NCBI GenBank assembly: GCA_023375785.1
Contig: SZWC01000509.1
Span: forward strand, 268,878-332,877
Origin: Penium margaritaceum
Lineage: Eukaryota > Streptophyta > Zygnematophyceae > Desmidiales > Peniaceae
Direction of reading: 5' to 3'
DNA: 64,000 nucleotides
The stretch's first letter is position 1, and the number at the start of each line of letters is the position of its first letter. Position numbers and translations under genes: made by a program. Shown one piece after another: positions 12,006 to 22,157 of the stretch. A model generated the notes under the pieces. It made no database searches, had not been told where the DNA came from, and worked only from the letters and a program-made list of their open reading frames with translations.

Positions 12006-12484
12006 GGATATGTCTGGTCTGTGAAAGTTCCAATGCAATCTTATTCTTCTCATTGTCCATTTTCATTGCCTTACATTCAAGCACTTTCCACATTCTGCTT
12101 TGTCCAATGATTTCCATGAATGAGAATATAACCATAGGATGTTATGGATGCTTAGATTGTACGAAAGTACATAGAATGACTGAGGATGTGTCAGGTTTAG
12201 GAGTTGAAACACAAGGGAACAAGTGTATTGTACGTAGGACGTGATCCAACATGTAAGTTGAAGAACACCTGCAAAGTGACATGGTGAGAGTGCTTAGGTG
12301 CAAATTTTGGCATGTTTGGGTACTGAAGGAAAACGGAATTGGATCGACTTTTGCCAATATGGCGACGTCCGACTTTCGACTTCCGACTTGGGGTTGACTT
12401 CGACTTGGAAACGTCATCATGGGCTACGACGCTCACTCTAAATCAGGTCTATGATAGCATGACAGAGTTTGTAGGAAAATGTAT

Positions 12485-13149
12485 TGTTGGAAATTGGACC
12501 ATGTAGCTCTGTTTCATATCCACAATAGCAATCTGACTTCTTTAGTGAGAACATCAAGTGACAAAATGTACACTGTCCAATTTTAAGAACATCAAACAGA
12601 CAAACTGGGAGATGTAACGTGTCCAATTCATCATGGATAACGGCTCTATGCCAAAGCATGAGAAAAGAGAAGGAAAGAGGTCCAAGATCAAGACCTGATG
12701 GGAGAAATATGCAAAATAACATTGGTCTTAGGATTGCCTTGTCAGAGTTTGCTAACTAGGATAAAGTTGCCTCTCCTTACGTTTTTGGTGAGGAGCGATC
12801 CTTGTGTGCTAGTCATGGATACATGATGATTCTCAATGGGATTTTGGGTGATTTGACCACTAGGAGTGTTCCATGAGAGAAGTTCATAGATCTCTAGTCA
12901 TGTGTAATTGGCCAGCCTGATTGTAAGGCTCATTTTATCCCTTGAGTGAGATTATGGACTCTAGTGTATTAGCCTCAGTCTCCATGGTTAAGTGGTGTGG
13001 CTTGTGAGAGGACTGACTTGTCCTAAATCTACCTCTATATGTTCTTCATCCTTTTGAATAATTCAATCACCATTCTTCAGAACAATGGATACCCTTTCAG
13101 TCACACATGCTCGCTGCTCCAAGGGTCCCTCTCTCCTCCAGATCCAACA
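12485..13149 (+). repeat. Candidate 5' LTR of Copia-I copy A
   Basis: The block begins TGTTGGAAA, a start common in plant copia LTRs, and ends CCAACA two bases before the primer site at 13152. CTATATG near 13033 is a possible TATA box, with GAATAATTCA downstream as a possible poly(A) region. There is no second LTR to confirm the limits. Confidence 0.5.
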
Positions 13150-13151
13150 CT

Positions 13152-13163
13152 TGGTATGAGAGC
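13152..13163 (+). promoter_or_regulatory. Primer-binding site (initiator tRNA-Met 3' end), Copia-I
   Basis: TGGTATGAGAGC differs by one base from TGGTATCAGAGC, the standard copia site complementary to the 3' end of initiator tRNA-Met. The intact version is present at 57220 and 60924. Confidence 0.65.
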
Positions 13164-13899
13164 CAGATTCTGCCACTTTCAGCCAACGCAGGCCATCGCT
13201 TTGAGAGTGATAGGTTAGGGTGAAACCTTGACCATATTTGACAATCAACAATCGGATGTTCAAGTCCAATATTGCAAAAACCCAACAATCAGATCAAGAG
13301 TTATACTCAAAACAAGGTTTGCCAGTGATCTACTCTTATCTACGAGTAAGACTTTCGCCTTGAAAGGACCATAACTCTGTCGTTCATTCTTCACATAAAA
13401 AAATAAGCACATGCAAAATAGATATTTTTTCTTAAGCTTTCCACTGGTGTAAAAATATTTGCATTCTAACTGTAAACGACGTTTCTTTCCAGTGAACTAC
13501 GTTTCTCCCATTAACAAACTAGCTAGTTTGAGCTAGAGTAGGAGCAGAAGCATACCCTTGTTTCAAGAGGGCATATCATGTCGAAATCCCATATTGATAA
13601 TCCTGTTCTATGGGTTGATCTCAACGGTTTTCAGCTTACATTTCTAGTGATGGGCTTAGGTTTTCCTATTTCCGAATGTAATGGCCTCGACAGACGATTT
13701 ATGTCAGTCAGATTTCTAGCAAAAGTTGCAACAGAAACACGGTTTGTACCGCCATCCAAGGATAATGATGAGCATCACCAAGGCTCAAAATGGCAGCAGC
13801 ATGCATCATAAGTGCAGCCCAGCCTTTGGAGAGGCTGGATGGATGTACCAACTTCACGTTTTGGAATATCTCTACCCCCCTTGTTTTGTAGGAGAGGGG
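13164..13899 (+). other. Copia-I leader, no gene
   Basis: This stretch has no domain-bearing frame. From about 13500 it aligns with the start of copy B (18461), for example the shared segment ending CTAGAGTAGGAGCAGAAGCA in copy A. Confidence 0.45.
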
Positions 13900-14720
13900 C
13901 TTCTAGGGGGTGGTGAGCGGTGACGAGCCGGCTCTGGTTCCGTATGAAAAAGGCAGTGCCATAGCGTAGGTACTAGCGGGTAAGATGCAAAAAAAGGTAT
14001 AGCTGATGTATGTTCTTCTATGAATATAGCAGTGACGAATGAGGAATGGAAGAAGAAGGACAGGTAGGCCTATAGGCTACTTTTGAACACCATCTCCATC
14101 CCACATCTTCAGTACGTGGGTGATAAGGCTACTACAAAGGACGGATGGGATGCATTGTGCAAGAGGTTTGAGAGCAAGGACCTTGAATTTTTCATGTTTT
14201 TGGAGGAGAAGATAAAGGAATTAAAAATGCAGAGTGATGAAGGAATGGGGGCACACCTGAACAGGGTGAAAGATCCGGCCAAATAGTTGAAAGCGGCCAA
14301 GAATCGTATAGAAGAGATGCACTTCATCCTCCTCTTGCTTAAGACAATCCCAACGAGATATGACACAATGCGAGAGATGCAAGAGTTCCAGTTGAGTCTT
14401 GACCTTGACTTCATCTATACGTACCTAGTACAGGTGGAATTGCGTCGCAATGTCGCAAAACCTAATAACGGTAGCATTGGTGAAGTAAATTTTGTGGCCA
14501 TGGGTTAACGAAACCTATAGTAGTAGCAGCAGTCTAGGCTAAAGAGAGGCAAGAAGAAAAGCAAATACCAGTATTGCCAAAAGGAGGGACACTATAATTC
14601 AAGGTTAAGGGGAACTAGAAGGAAAAGTAGCAATAGTAGTCATCGCAACAACATGAACAAATAGTAGACTCTAGAGCACCAGCAGAAGTCACAATAGTGT
14701 TAATAGTAGCAGAAGAAAAA
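13900..14720 (+). pseudogene. Copia-I gag, copy A
   Basis: The frame reads GDKATTKDGWDALCKRFESK, then LEEKIKELKMQSDEGMGAHL and RVKDPAK, a copia Gag of the UBN2/Retrotran_gag type. A degenerate zinc knuckle (YQYCQKEGH) lies near 14565-14600. Stops in the frame are TAG at 13967 and 14065, where copy B has CAG and CAA. TAG at 14284 is shared with copy B at 19248. A run of TAG/CAA/TAG near 14625 replaces a poly-Gln stretch. Gag would package the element RNA. It cannot be read through under the standard code. Confidence 0.7.
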
Positions 14721-14730
14721 CTAGATTGGA

Positions 14731-16602
14731 GTGCGTCACTTTTGCAACATGAATGTGGCGAAGGAGGTGCACGGCCATCTCTTCATGGAAAAATCCACTG
14801 TGTTACAAGTGGAGAAGGCGGATCTGGCATGGTGCAAGGACTCAGGTTGCACCAGGAGCCTGATGCACCACAAAGAGTGGTTCATACAGCCGCTGTTAAT
14901 GCCCCCCTCTCCTATTTCTATGGGTGATGACCGAGTGGTGTATGTTGAGGGTAAGGGTGCACGCCGGATCAGATTTGCGGATCTGACGTCAGATTCTTAC
15001 TCATGGATCGGATCCAACTCCTAGATCCGGGCTCTCGGATCCGGATCTCGGATCCACACATCCTTGGATCCTTGGATCTGAATCTTAGATCTGGGTTAGA
15101 TCCAGGGTAGGTGTGAATATATAGCATGTCTAACATCCCATTATCAGCGTGAATGTACACTGTTTGATGTAGTAAACAACAATGTTTATGTAGTACATGG
15201 CATTTTGGTGATATTTCTATGGTTGTCATGTCCAAAATGTGCCATTCATGGCAGATTACACAAACGATAGCATACATTTGCATGATCAAAGTCACGCTCA
15301 TCTGGACTCTTGGATCTTGGATCGGATCCAAGTAGTGAGATCCGGACTCTCGGATCCGGATCCGGATCCGGATCTGCGGATCTGACTCTCGGATCCATGG
15401 ATTTGGTGTGCACCCTTAGTTGAGGGGATTGGGATTGTGAAGATGTGGTTGGAGACCCTGCGTGATATTGAAGGAGGAGTATTCCATGGCATGCTTTATG
15501 CACTTGATGCGGCATTCAACCTCCTCTCACTCTCCTCTCTCACCAGCAGAGGACTGTGCATTGTCAGTGATGATCACTATGACTCTATCCTCAACAAGGA
15601 CACAAGAGAGGAATTGGCCGAGTCGGAGAAGGAGGGCGACCTGTATCGCCTGCTAGTGGCTTCCAAGGTCCCTATTGAGCAGTCGTGTACCACTGGTGCA
15701 GGTGAGACATGGCGAGATCTGGAATGCGTGCTACGACTACATCAGCATGCACACCTTGCAGTAGCTTCAAGTAAAGTAGATGGTGTGTAACTTGCCTCTC
15801 ATCTCCAACTTTGAGCAGCCATTATGTATCTGCTGTTTGGAGAGGAAGCAGCATCGCGAGGCGTTCTTTGGAGCAGGCGAGAATGCAAAAGAGGTGCTGG
15901 AGCTAATCCACAAATTTGCGTAGCCCAATAAAAATCTAGAGCTTTGACAGTTTTACATATTTCCTGATCTTCATTGATGATTTTAGTGATTACACTAGTA
16001 TGGACTTCCTTGCTTCCAAGGATCATTACTTTGATAGGTTCAAGGAGTTCAAGCCAATAGTGGAGAACCAAGCTGGCAAGAAAATCAAGGCGTTGTGTAG
16101 CCAATGTGGTAGAGAGTACCTGAGCAAGGCGTTTTAGGACTACCTCGTAGCAGCTGGCATGAAGATGCAGTACACCACACCATACACACCGTAATAGAAC
16201 GGTAGAGAAAAACATGCCAATCAGACCATCAGTGAGTTTGCGCACTCCATGCTGGACATGGCTTAGCTCACCTACCACTTTTGGGCTAAAGTCGCAAGCA
16301 ATGATGCCTACATCAGGAACCAAAGTCCAACCAAGGTGCTGGAGCAAATGATGAAGTACGAGGCATGGTTTGGCAAGAAGCTGAACATGAGTCACCTCTG
16401 TGTGTTTGGCAGCTTGGCGTACATGCACGTGTACAAGGAGAAACAACACACGTGGGATGGAAAGAGTGTGCAGATACTGATGATCGACTATGACGTGGCA
16501 AGCAAAGCCTATTGCCTTTACAAGAGAGATACAGGCTACGTCATCATCTCTAGGGATGTCGTCTTCAACAAGAGCAACATCATCGGCACCTACATTGTTT
16601 AG
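14731..16602 (+). pseudogene. Copia-I protease and integrase, copy A
   Basis: The protease region has WCKDSGCTRSLMHHKEWF, with the DSG active site intact, and is interrupted at 14951/15419 by a MITE. It resumes with LETLRDIEGGVFHGMLYALD and an integrase-type zinc region (NFEQPLCICCLERKQHREAF). The integrase core runs from about 15950 to 16450: FLIFIDDFSDYT, then SKAF-stop-DYLVAAGMK and YTP-stop-stop-NGREKHANQT, then FWAKVASNDAYI. In other copia elements the last motif has two glutamines (TPQQNG), here TAA and TAG at 16192-16197. Other stops are TAG at 15762, 15777, 16135, 16264 and 16600. Copy B has CAG at the first two. The frame is otherwise open for about 650 bases. Confidence 0.75.
14952..15418. 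mobile_element. 467-bp hAT-type MITE with GGATC-rich subterminal repeats
   Basis: The ends are TAAGGGTGCAC and its reverse complement GTGCACCCTTA. The flanks are perfect 8-bp direct repeats GTTGAGGG at 14944-14951 and 15419-15426. Both subterminal regions are packed with GGATCC/GGATC words in both orientations, and the centre is AT-rich. It interrupts the Copia-I protease frame, and its removal rejoins the coding sequence. No coding capacity. Confidence 0.9.
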
Positions 16603-16917
16603 GAAGAGACAGCAAAAATATCAGCCAATGGAGCACTGGGTGTAGACATTCCTCCTACTCCAGTTTCTCTTAATCTTTCCTCTACTGTGATAGTGGGAGA
16701 ACCTGTCTTCTCTCCTATGTATGATAAAGTAGATAGAGTGGCCTCATTGGCAGAAGTAGAGGAAAAACTTGTAGCACGGCCAATAGTAGAAGTTATGCCA
16801 GCAGCATTGTACAAGCCTTCCACGAATGCCCCAGTACCATGTCATAGGTACCCTCTGAGGGTACACTACAAGCCTGCTGGGTGCCTCCATTTCTGGATTC
16901 TACAAAAACAAGAAAAG

Positions 16918-17860
16918 ATGTATGTTGTCCTTGTAGTAGATTCAAATGAGCCAACATCATACAATGAGGCCATGGCTACACCAGATACAACACATGAGAC
17001 GCAACATGTATAGCAAGAGATTCAATCGTAGCTTGAATATGGCACGTGGGAGATGACTGAGCATCCACTAGGACATAAGGTGATCAAGTAGAGAGTACCA
17101 TATAGGTAGAAAGATGATGAAATCAAGATTGCTCCCAAAGTCGCTCAATCAAGGAGCCACTATGTGCCTAGGCTAGAGGCTGGCTCTACGATTATTAAGT
17201 ACCTGTCAGTTTTCTGTGGTTCATTATAGTTCTTATGTTTGAGACTCCTAACTGAGTTTTCAAGCAATGGTAGACACTAAAGAAGCATTGGTTGGTCTAA
17301 GCCCCAAGAGCGTACTCCTTCCGTGAAAGTGAATATGTACTAAGGACAGTGCAAGGAAGTGAATTCTATGAACTGCCTAGCGTAGAACCGTGATTCTAAG
17401 GGTGATATCTCTTCCTAGTTGAAATATTAGGAGCAGAAGGCTACTGCTATTCCTTCAACCTTGTTTCTAGTCTATTTCCTCAGGCAAGTGGAAAAAAATT
17501 AAGAGCACATGGCAACCTAGACAAGTACAAGGTAAGGCTGGTCGCCAAGGGCTACTTGAAGGAAGAGGACATTCATTATACTAAAATTTTATATCTTGCT
17601 ACAAATGTTGCCATAGGGGACATACTCCTGTGCTATACAACAGCTGAGGACTTGACCACATGGATGTCAAGACGGAATTCTTGAATAGTATTTTGGAAGA
17701 GGAGATCTATATGGAGTAGCCAAAGGATTTTGTCATGGATGGCCAGGAGCAGCTGATTTACAGGCTAAAAAGTCATTCTACGGCCTTGAACAACCATCAC
17801 ATGCTTGGAAAAAAAATATTTATATGGCACTAGAGTGTATAGGATTTGAGCATAGCAAAT
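16918..17860 (+). pseudogene. Copia-I reverse transcriptase N-terminal part, copy A
   Basis: NEPTSYNEAM opens the copia reverse-transcriptase region. It continues QEIQS-stop-LEYGTWEMTEHPL, then after an LTR fragment (17211-17497) LDKYKVRLVAKGYLKEEDI, HMDVKTEFLNSILEEEIYME-stop-PKDFV and a broken RLKKSFYGLEQPSHAW stretch. TAG at 17716 falls where copia elements have MEQP. At least two frameshifts are present, and everything after the LYGLKQ motif, including YxDD, is missing. Confidence 0.7.
17211..17497 (+). repeat. Truncated copia LTR fragment
   Basis: The fragment aligns with the 3' half of the LTR at 6539-7280 and, more weakly, with Copia-II LTRs (GGTTGGTCTAAGCCCC, then GAACCGTGATTCTAAGGGTG). 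It interrupts the reverse-transcriptase frame of Copia-I copy A. Confidence 0.6.
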
Positions 17861-17879
17861 ACAATTATAGAGGAACTAT

Positions 17880-18460
17880 AGTCAGCTCGTCATTGCTCTC
17901 TACCTCTCACAAACTCCTCCTCCAAAAGGAGGCAGGTACGGATCTTATGTAATGTGAAGTTACTGTGCCCATTTAGCCTCTCTCAACACAAGAATGCTGA
18001 CAGAATACCTGCTACTACAATGTAGGACCTTGGTCATGCTCACTTCTATCCTCTGATGGCGGTACTTTCCCTAATTTTGCTAGTACTTTCCATAAAAACT
18101 GTCTAACCAAGACTGGACAATGGATACCAACCGACTATGAACTTGAAAATGTTGAGCCTAATGCTATATTTTGTTTTTAAAATGATAGATTGACCTAGGA
18201 AAATAAAACAGGATCATCACATAGAGATAGTGGAAGATACACCCTCTTGAAAATAGTGTATGTTTGTACTTCTACACTAGTTTGAACCAGCCACCTTCCA
18301 TGTATTATTTCTCTAAAATGTATTAACTGAACGTAAATATGTTTATTAAAATTGAAATATTTACAAACAAACTTCAATTCCATGTACTCCTTTTTTCATT
18401 TGAGCAATTGAAGAAGAGTTATGCTCATAAGAAGATGACAGTCTTAAGTAAAATTCCAAA
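17880..18460. other. No recognisable gene
   Basis: AT-rich sequence with only short frames. No domain, LTR terminus or repeat was recognised. It lies between Copia-I copies A and B. Confidence 0.4.
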
Positions 18461-20480
18461 ATGACGTTTCTCCCATTTACAAACTAGTTGGTCTGAGCTG
18501 GAGTAGGAGCAGAAGCATACTCTGGTTTGAAGAGGGCATGTTTTCTCAAAATTCCTTCTTGATGATCCTACTGTATAGGTCAATCTGAAAGATTTTCAGC
18601 TTAAGTTTCAAGTGATGGACTTAGGTTTTCTAAATTCCTAGTATACTAGCATCTACAGTAAATTTTACGTGAGAAAGAATTATGGCAAAAGCAGCAATAG
18701 AAGCAGGGTTAGCACTGCCATCCATAGGAAGCGCTGAGTATCACCAAGGGTTAAAAGGTAGCAATTGGTGTACAGATTGCAGCCCAGCATTTCAAGAGGC
18801 TAGAGGGATGTGCCAACTTCATGTTGTAGAAGATCCATATCCGCATCTTTTTTTAGGAGAGGAGCTTCTAGGAGGTGATGAGTGGTGACGAGCTAGCTTC
18901 TATTCCACATGAAAAAGGCAGTACGGTAATGCAGGTAGTAATGGGGAAGATGCTACAAAAAGGTGCAGCTGATGCAAATTCTTCTACAACTATAGCAGTG
19001 GCATATGAGTTGAAGAAGAAAGACAGGCAACCCTATAGGCTACTTGTCAACAACATCTAAAACCCCCATCTTCAGTATGTGAGTGACAAGGGTACTATAA
19101 AGGAGAGATGGGATGTGTTGTGGAAGAAGCATGAGAGCAAGGACCTTGTATTTTTCATGTTTTTGGAGGAGAAGATGATGGATGCTGAAATTGCAGAGTG
19201 GTGAAGGGATGGAGGCATACCTCAACAGGGTGAAGGATCTGGCTAAATAGCTAAAAGCGGCCAAGAATCCTGTGGAAGAGACACACTTCATCCTCCTCTT
19301 GCTAACAAGACCCCCAACGAGCTATGATGCAAAGCAAGAGACGCTAGAGTGGCAGCTGACCCTTGACCTCGACTTCATCTATGCACATGTGTTACAGGTA
19401 CAAGTACATTATGATGTAGCTTAGCCTTATGACGGTAGCAATGGTGAAGCAAGTTTGTGGTCATGGACTTACATGAACAATAACAGTAGTAGCAGTCTAT
19501 GCATCAGAGAGGCAAGAAGAAAGGCAAGTGCCAAAATTCCTCAAAAGGGGGATACTATAAGAAAGAGTGCTTCAAGTTCAAGAAGGACTAGAAGGCAAAG
19601 CAGTAGTAGTAGTCATTTCAGTAACAACAAAACTTCAGACTCTATAGCACTAATAACAGTCACAAGAGCATTAGTAGTAGCAGAATAAAAACCAGACTGG
19701 AGTGCATTACTTGTGCAACATGAACATGGTGAAGCAGGTGCACAGGCATCTCTTTATGGAAAATTCCAACATGTTGCAAGTGCAGAAGGTCCATTTGGCA
19801 TGGTACAAGGACTGAGGGTACACAAAGAGCCTGATGCACCACAAAGAGTGGTTCATGTAGCTTCTGTCAATCCCTCCCTCTCCTATCGCTATGGATGATG
19901 ACCGGGTGGTGTATGCTCACACGATTAGGAGTGTGGAGATGTCGTTGGAGATCCCACGTGACATTGAGGAGGGAGAGTACCATGGCGTGCTTTATGTACT
20001 TGATGTTGCATTCAACCTCCTCTCACTCTATTCTCTTACTAACACAAGGCTGCACATTGTTGTTAATGATCACTATGACTACATCCTCAACTAGGACACA
20101 AGAGAGGAATTGGCAGGTCCGAGAAGGAGGGCGGTGTGTATCGCCTGCTGCAAAATTCCAACATCTCTTGTGAGCAGAGTCTTGAAGCAGTATTACAGGC
20201 AAGAAATGGTGAGATCTTGCATGTGTGCTACGCCTACATTGGTATACGCTCCTTGCAGCAGCTTCAAGCAAAGCAGATGGTGTGCAACTTGCCTACCATC
20301 GCCAACTTTGAGCAAAAGTTATACATCTGTTGTTTGGAGGGGAAGCAGCATTGCAAGGCGTTCTCTGGAGCGAGAGAGCATGCAAAGTGGTGTTGCCTTT
20401 GTTGCTCGTAGGAGGTGCATTACAAAGACATCGGCACCGCGAGGCACATCGATGCTCCATCGATGTGGCGTAGGGTCGTA
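18461..20480 (+). mobile_element. Copia-I retrotransposon copy B (gag to integrase N-terminus)
   Basis: The segment aligns with copy A from about 13500 onward, through gag, protease and the integrase zinc region, then is lost after GKQHCKAF near 20370. No LTR or primer site is recognised. It has no counterpart of the MITE in copy A, which confirms the MITE as an insertion. Confidence 0.7.
18682..20430 (+). pseudogene. Copia-I gag-protease-integrase N-terminus, copy B
   Basis: Gag reads VMGKMLQKGAADANSSTTIA, then after a frameshift RVKDLAK-stop-LKAAKNPVEETH. A zinc-knuckle remnant is followed by KFKKD-stop-KAKQ-stop-stop-stop-SFQ-stop-QQ near 19580-19630, so a poly-Gln tract is partly written in TAG/TAA. 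The protease has YKD followed by TGA where copy A has DSG, so the catalytic motif is damaged. The integrase zinc region LQQLQAKQMVCNLP has CAG codons at 20259 and 20274, where copy A has TAG. Confidence 0.65.
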
Positions 20481-21370
20481 GTCATGACCGAGACCGTTCA
20501 AGCCACAGTTTCAGACACGTCCACTTCATCACGCGGTTTATTACCACCACAAAATTGGTTGCCGTGTTTGGCTCTGGAACCTTGCTGCCAAAATGCATTC
20601 TTGCATTCACATCAGATACATTATTGTTGCCATGTGGCATGACTACATATATCAGACCAATGGTTCTCTTTTACACGGTGGATTGAGAGGCAACGCTCTG
20701 CCCTCATCCTTGGCCAAACTTTCTACGTCCAATCGTATGCGCAACCTCATCCTTTGACGATCATGCGGACCAACAAACAGGTGGCAGAGATAAACGTCAA
20801 AATGTAAATAAGTGAAATTTTATGTACTAGACAATTGCGTTTGCCAAACATGGTTTGCCTGCAAACCAACCAAGACATAGTTTCTGTTGCAAAGTACGAA
20901 TTCCGTTTTTTATGCCGCTATTCCCCATCCATGCATTCAAACCACATTTGAACCGCGAATTAAATGATCAATGCGTAGAAAAGGAGGAACCAATCGAGGA
21001 TCAGTTCCTCAGCCATTTAGGCTGTCGATTTGACGGTCTACGAGCGGCAATCGTAGACCGTCGATTCGGCAGCTGAATCAGCCGTTTCCAAGGCAATGCA
21101 ATCCTGAATACATCGAGCACCAAGAACGGCTTCATTCATTACGACTCAACCCCTGCTTGTGTCTTAGTAAGAACACAGCGCCGTGCTCCACGATGTAGCC
21201 AACACTTGGTCAGAGTAGGCATTGCCGCCGGGTCCCACCCGGTGGACATTCCTCTCGCCATAGCTTCTCAACCAAGCTCTCAGCCAAACTCAAATGGAGC
21301 TTTCACCGCTGCATCCAGTCCCTTGACTGCTCAAGTGTCTTCCGTGTCTACCCAGTTTGACGCAAGCAAG
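20481..21370. other. No gene recognised; contains a strong hairpin
   Basis: Only short frames without domains are present. The single conspicuous structure is the inverted repeat at 21021-21073, listed separately. Confidence 0.45.
21021..21073. repeat. Inverted repeat, 23-bp arms and 7-base loop
   Basis: The left arm 21021-21043 pairs with 21051-21073 at 20 of 23 positions, including a perfect 12-bp inner stem (GACGGTCTACGA against TCGTAGACCGTC). A smaller 7-bp stem (GAGGAAC/GTTCCTC) lies just upstream near 20985-21011. Function unknown. Confidence 0.75.
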
Positions 21371-22056
21371 TTTCAACCGGCCTGAGGCGAACGGACTAGA
21401 AAGCTGGACCGACACAATAGCACCTGCCGTCCGCTCCTAGAATTTCAGCTAGGAGAAGATATCACCCTCAGGATCACAGTTCCACACTGAGAAGTTCCTA
21501 GGCAATAACTTGCTAGCAACTGTGTCCACTTAGCACTTGGTCACTTTCGCGCGAGGTGCTAGTCAAAGACTAACTCCTGGGGCTTAGACCAACCAGTGTC
21601 TTCTTTATACTATTCCTTAATTGGATAACTCTGTGAGGAGCATCTACGGCCAGATTGTGTAATTAGAATGGGGAATGAGCCTGGAACATATAGTCCTAGG
21701 CCTAGCTTCTAAGGTGTGCGGGTAGTGGCACTTTTGGGGTGGTCACTCCACACCACCTCAGAAGTCCGCCAATTGGCGTATCCACTGACCGCCAAGTGGC
21801 GCACTCTCCTCATGTATGGAGAAATGTCTAAGAAACTTCCCCTGTGGTGGAAAGGTAAAAAACCTTCTGCGCACATCAAGACTCGATCGTAGGACCTGTC
21901 GTTCCTAAGTCCAACATGCTATCCATTGCGCTACACTTCTGGTGTTTCGCTTGGACTTGCACCACAAACAAGGTTTGGGGGACTTACTCCACAGGAGCAG
22001 TGCATGCCCAACCTGTCCGTCAAGCCATAGCAATGGCCATGGGGCATAGAAGAACA
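21371..22056 (-). repeat. 3' LTR of Copia-II M1 (686 bp)
   Basis: On the minus strand it starts TGTTCTTCTATGCCCC after the purine tract AAGGGAGATA and ends CCGGTTGAAA, where other copies end GGTTGACA. The length matches the 687-688-bp LTRs at 31485 and 54657. It includes the tRNA-Arg-like segment (near 21900) on the minus strand. Confidence 0.8.
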
Positions 22057-22157
22057 AAAATATCTCCCTTACACCTTAGGCCACCTGCTGTGGTAGTTTT
22101 CTTCGGCACGAGCCTGTAGCTCTAGGTTGTGTTTGTACACGTCAACTTTCTTGGTCT

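Larger units (their letters stand above)
7654..12422 (+). mobile_element. Full-length hAT-superfamily DNA transposon, 4769 bp
   Basis: The left end is CCATGAAGACTTCG and the right end, reverse-complemented, is CCATGATGACGTTTCC, giving a short imperfect terminal inverted repeat. Flanking 8-mers are CCTACGAC (7646-7653) and GCTACGAC (12423-12430), 7 of 8 identical, the 8-bp duplication typical of hAT. Subterminal regions are rich in CGACTT/AAGTCG. A 935-bp element at 48192-49126 has the same CCATG ends and subterminal motifs and is a likely non-autonomous relative. The transposase gene at 8319-12005 carries stops, so this copy is probably inactive. Confidence 0.85.
12485..17900 (+). mobile_element. 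Copia-I retrotransposon copy A (decayed, 3' truncated)
   Basis: A candidate 5' LTR (12485-13149), a primer site, gag, protease, integrase and the start of reverse transcriptase appear in Ty1/copia order. It is interrupted by a hAT-type MITE (14952-15418) and a copia LTR fragment (17211-17497). No 3' LTR is seen. Copy B at 18461-20480 aligns over the gag-to-integrase part. Most in-frame stops are TAG or TAA at glutamine positions; see the findings. Confidence 0.75.
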
